Below the pieces are notes generated by a model. That model was given only the letters and a program-made list of their open reading frames with translations, had not been told where the DNA came from and did not search any database. From assembly GCA_003452695.1 (NCBI GenBank), contig DMNP01000078.1, positions 1 to 7,781 on the forward strand: a DNA stretch of 7,781 bases, read 5' to 3'. Origin of the DNA: Eggerthellaceae bacterium (lineage in GTDB: Bacteria > Actinomycetota > Coriobacteriia > Coriobacteriales > Eggerthellaceae). The position numbers were made by a program, and so were the translations under genes. Shown piece by piece: positions 6,080 to 7,781 of this stretch (the stretch's first letter is position 1; every line of letters starts with the position of its first letter).

Positions 6080-7009
6080 ATGCATGCAGGCGATGTTGAA
6101 ACCGATGGGAAGCTTGGCGCAGCGCCGGGGGCGCAGGGGGCGCCGCGGGGGGAATGCCACGCGCATGCGGCCATGGACGGCGTGGACTTCAAGCGCGCCA
6201 TGGCACGCCACGCCGATGGGCCCGACGAAGCGCACGTGCGCACGTGCCTGGCGGCATACCGCGATGCGGGCATCCGCTTCGTGCGCGACGGGGGCGATGC
6301 CCACGGCGTTTCGCTGCTGGCGGCCCGCCTGGCGCCCGAGTACGGCATAGACTACCGCACGCCGGCCTTCGCCATCCACAAGGCCGGGCATTACGGGCAT
6401 ATCGTGGGGCGCGCCTTCGAAGACTTGCGCCAATACGCGCAGCTCGTTGAAGAGGCCGCGCGCCTGGGGGCGGACTTCATCAAGATAATGACAACGGGCA
6501 TCATGGATTTCGACCACTTCGGGCGCATTACGCACGAGGACCTGGATGCACGCGAAGTGCGCGAGATGGTGCACATCGCGCACGAATCCGGCTTCGCGGT
6601 GATGTCGCACACCAACGGCAAGCGGGCGGTGCTTGCCGCGCTGGAAGCGGGCGTGGACAGCATCGAGCACGGCAACTACATCGACGACGAATGCCTGGAC
6701 GCGCTGGCCGTGTCGCGCACCTGCTACGTGCCGACCGCGACCGTTGCGCGCAACCTTCGCGGCACGGGACGCTTCGACAAAGACGTGCTCGAGCGCATTT
6801 ACGAGGCGTCGCTGCGAGCGATTGCGGGCGCGGTCGAACGCGGATGCCTGGTGGCGGTGGGAAGCGACGCCGGCGCCGTGGGCGTGCTCCACGGGCAGGG
6901 CGCCCACGACGAGCATGCCTGCTTCGTGCAGGCCGTGCCCGACGCCCGCGTGCGCGAGGCCGCCCTGGACCGCGGCGAGCGCTTCATCCGCACCACCTTC
7001 GCACGCTGA
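6080..7009 (+). CDS. Metal-dependent amidohydrolase family protein
   Basis: ATG 6080 follows a good ribosome binding site (AAAGGGG, 6065-6071). An in-frame upstream extension into the radical SAM gene is an overlap artefact. The 309-residue product has the marks of an amidohydrolase-superfamily TIM barrel: HAH (His27, His29), a strand with Lys135 in FIKIMTTG that could be the metal-bridging lysine, His177 in SHTNG, His197 in SIEHGNY and Asp263 in GSDAGA. It resembles imidazolonepropionase-like or prolidase-like enzymes but lacks the usual N-terminal beta-sandwich, so the barrel begins almost at once. The first ~25 residues are low-complexity Gly/Ala/Pro and encoded by a G-run-rich stretch (about 6119-6150). 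It probably hydrolyses a C-N bond of a small cytoplasmic molecule; the substrate is unknown. Close spacing to the radical SAM gene suggests co-transcription, but similar enzymes are widespread in gut anaerobes without that partner. Confidence 0.85.
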   Translation: MHAGDVETDGKLGAAPGAQGAPRGECHAHAAMDGVDFKRAMARHADGPDEAHVRTCLAAYRDAGIRFVRDGGDAHGVSLLAARLAPEYGIDYRTPAFAIHKAGHYGHIVGRAFEDLRQYAQLVEEAARLGADFIKIMTTGIMDFDHFGRITHEDLDAREVREMVHIAHESGFAVMSHTNGKRAVLAALEAGVDSIEHGNYIDDECLDALAVSRTCYVPTATVARNLRGTGRFDKDVLERIYEASLRAIAGAVERGCLVAVGSDAGAVGVLHGQGAHDEHACFVQAVPDARVREAALDRGERFIRTTFAR

Positions 7010-7058
7010 AGCATGGTTGGGCGCCGAGCGGATGGCCATCCGACGCGGTACACGACGG

Positions 7059-7099
7059 AAAACGGCCCCGCCCCGAGGGCGATGGTCTCGGGGCGGGGC
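7059..7099 (-). terminator. Strong hairpin terminator between convergent genes
   Basis: A perfect 13-bp GC-rich stem (7065-7077 with 7087-7099) has a 9-base loop. Read on the minus strand it is followed by CG then TTTT (complement of 7059-7062), so it is oriented to end the peptide gene transcript. It also lies about 55 bases after the amidohydrolase stop and could stop plus-strand transcription, though no T tract follows on that side. Confidence 0.75.
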
Positions 7100-7135
7100 G
7101 CGGGAAGCGCGTCGGTTATGTAGGTGCCTGCCGTG

Positions 7136-7303
7136 CTAGTTGGCCTTCACCGCCATGCGCGTGCTGGACTTGCGCGTGAAAAGGTTGCGGATGGCGTTGC
7201 CAAGCATGCCGATGGACGACGGCTCGTTGGAATCGGGGTTGGCAGATATGGCGCATGCACCGCAGATCAGCAGGCCGTTGTTGTTCTCGTTCCTCGTGCT
7301 CAT
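7136..7303 (-). CDS. 55-residue Cys-containing small peptide, unknown function
   Basis: On the minus strand ATG (7301-7303) is preceded at 5-base spacing by AGAGG and opens a 55-codon frame to TAG (7136-7138). Third positions are strongly G/C (runs of AAC, GCC, CTG, CGC, AAG), as in real genes of this DNA; the overlapping plus-strand frame lacks that pattern and a ribosome binding site. The peptide starts MSTRNENNNG, continues LLICGACAISANPDSNEPSS (residues 11-30, Cys14 and Cys17), and ends in a basic, amphipathic-looking tail with IRNLFTRKSSTRM and a C-terminal Asn. There is no clear membrane span or signal cleavage site. I do not recognise the family. A SPASM radical SAM gene close by makes a modified-peptide precursor a reasonable hypothesis, with the Cys-Gly-Ala-Cys/Asn-Pro-Asp region as the possible core. 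It is transcribed away from the LysR gene and ends at a strong terminator. A plain small regulatory or stress peptide is equally possible. Confidence 0.72.
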   Translation of the reverse strand: MSTRNENNNGLLICGACAISANPDSNEPSSIGMLGNAIRNLFTRKSSTRMAVKAN

Positions 7304-7571
7304 GGTTGCCTCTTTTCCCTCGTTTTTCTTTATCTCTCTTCTCTGCCCACAGTATGCACCCTGCCACGCAATCTGAAAAGCGAATGTTTAGCATGTTTCT
7401 CATGCACATATGTCATGATAGAATTTGCCAGGGGCGGCCCTGTCTGCACGCGGTTCACGACGCTGCAAAAGGATGATCCGGGCACTCGAAAGCCACGTTG
7501 CAAGCGGCGACGGACGCCGGCTGCGCCGCCCGGAGCGTAGCACAAAGCGCAGCACGGAGAAGGGAGCTTGC
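7304..7571. promoter_or_regulatory. Divergent control region between peptide and LysR genes
   Basis: The 268 bases separate two divergent genes, a usual place for LysR-type operator sites. On the peptide side, the minus-strand leader is almost purely purine from about 7345 to 7309. A weak minus-strand promoter is possible (TTCAGA, 17 bases, TACTGT, around 7346-7374). On the LysR side, a plus-strand promoter is possible: TTCTCA (7397-7402), 16 bases, TAGAAT (7419-7424). A GC-rich stem, GCGGCG (7504-7509) with CGCCGC (7524-7529), lies in the LysR leader. No other gene is seen. Confidence 0.4.
7391..7413. repeat. Adjacent small palindromes, candidate regulator site
   Basis: GCATG-tttct-CATGC (7391-7405) is followed directly by the palindrome ACATATGT (7406-7413). 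This is the most AT-rich part of the divergent region and overlaps the predicted LysR promoter spacer. LysR proteins bind imperfect dyads and often repress their own promoter, so this is a plausible site; no match to a known operator is claimed. Confidence 0.3.
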
Positions 7572-7781
7572 ATGGATAGCGCGTTGATGAAATACCGGGC
7601 ATTTCTGACGGCCGCGAACATGGGCAGCTTCACGAAAGCGGCCGAGGCGCTGGGCTATTCGCAATCGGGCGTAAGCCGCATGATCGCCGATTTGGAACAC
7701 GAATGGGGCGTGAAGCTGCTCGAACGCGACCGCGGAGGCGTGCGCCTTACCTCCGAAGGACACGAGCTGGCCCCTGCCGTG
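7572..7781 (+). CDS. LysR-type transcriptional regulator, N-terminal part
   Basis: ATG 7572 follows a ribosome binding site (AAGGGAG, 7560-7566) and the frame stays open for 70 codons to the window edge. The translation is a typical LysR winged helix-turn-helix: a first helix with YRAFLTAANMGSFTKAAEAL, the recognition segment SQSGVSRMIADLEHEWGVKL, and the wing LLERDRGGVRLTSEG. The effector-binding domain lies beyond the window, so the ligand cannot be guessed. LysR regulators commonly control a divergently transcribed neighbour and often themselves, which points to the 55-residue peptide gene as a possible target. Control of the radical SAM operon would have to act at a distance and is less likely. 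Confidence 0.92.
   Translation, partial: MDSALMKYRAFLTAANMGSFTKAAEALGYSQSGVSRMIADLEHEWGVKLLERDRGGVRLTSEGHELAPAV

Noticed and set aside
4768..6348. Minus-strand open frame of about 526 codons opposite the radical SAM gene
   Set aside because: It is an antisense by-product of G/C-rich third positions in the real plus-strand gene; it has low-complexity Ala/Arg/His content, no family motifs and no suitable ribosome binding site.
5942..7039. Minus-strand open frame of about 365 codons opposite the amidohydrolase
   Set aside because: It is the antisense shadow of a gene with clear metal-ligand motifs, and it runs through the strong terminator hairpin region without a ribosome binding site.
7140..7376. 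Plus-strand 78-codon frame with a hydrophobic C-terminal half opposite the small peptide gene
   Set aside because: It would need a TTG start without a ribosome binding site, and its hydrophobic part is simply the complement of the purine-rich leader; the minus-strand frame has the coding signals.
1..7781. Transposase, tRNA, rRNA, CRISPR array or phage genes
   Set aside because: Looked for on both strands; no transposase motifs, cloverleaf-forming segments, regularly spaced repeats or phage-type proteins were seen.

Overview
The window reads as high-GC DNA from a gut Actinobacterium, most likely class Coriobacteriia, family Eggerthellaceae. This is inferred from strong G/C preference at third codon positions, from a LigM-like demethylase beside a uroporphyrinogen-decarboxylase-type start, and from a fused binding-protein/permease amino acid transporter. 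No rRNA, tRNA or CRISPR array is visible.

Layout. (1) 3-647 (+) is the 3' end of a GcvT/LigM-type O-demethylase, followed by a hairpin at 669-702. (2) 648-1832 is a relic-rich stretch. It holds a perfect 14-bp palindrome (780-813), a 9-bp direct repeat, a 47-codon remnant of a uroporphyrinogen-decarboxylase-family gene (928-1071, +), and a 78-codon fossil of a DUF4143-type AAA ATPase (1288-1524, -). The fossil joins the first ~50 residues of the family to its last ~28. (3) 1833-4504 (+) is a translationally coupled two-gene ABC importer for polar amino acids. The first gene is a lipoprotein whose two binding-protein lobes are in swapped order and fused to the permease. The second is a GlnQ-type ATPase with an unusual ~120-residue C-terminal domain. 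(4) 4693-7009 (+) is a likely two-gene operon: a radical SAM/SPASM protein of the peptide-maturase type and a metal-dependent amidohydrolase. (5) 7136-7303 (-) is a 55-residue peptide gene too small for ordinary ORF cut-offs. It has a good ribosome binding site, high-GC codon use and a CGAC motif, and it converges on the amidohydrolase gene with a strong shared terminator between them. (6) 7572-7781 (+) is the N-terminal helix-turn-helix of a LysR-type regulator, divergent from the peptide gene.

How the parts may work together. The importer is a self-contained uptake system. The most interesting unit is 4693-7781: a SPASM maturase, a hydrolase, a small Cys-containing peptide and a divergent LysR regulator. 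This could be an uncharacterised ribosomally made, post-translationally modified peptide locus. The peptide-maturase link rests only on proximity and peptide features. The amidohydrolase looks like a common gut-bacterial enzyme and may be unrelated. The left end suggests an aromatic methyl-ether (O-demethylation) neighbourhood that has partly decayed.
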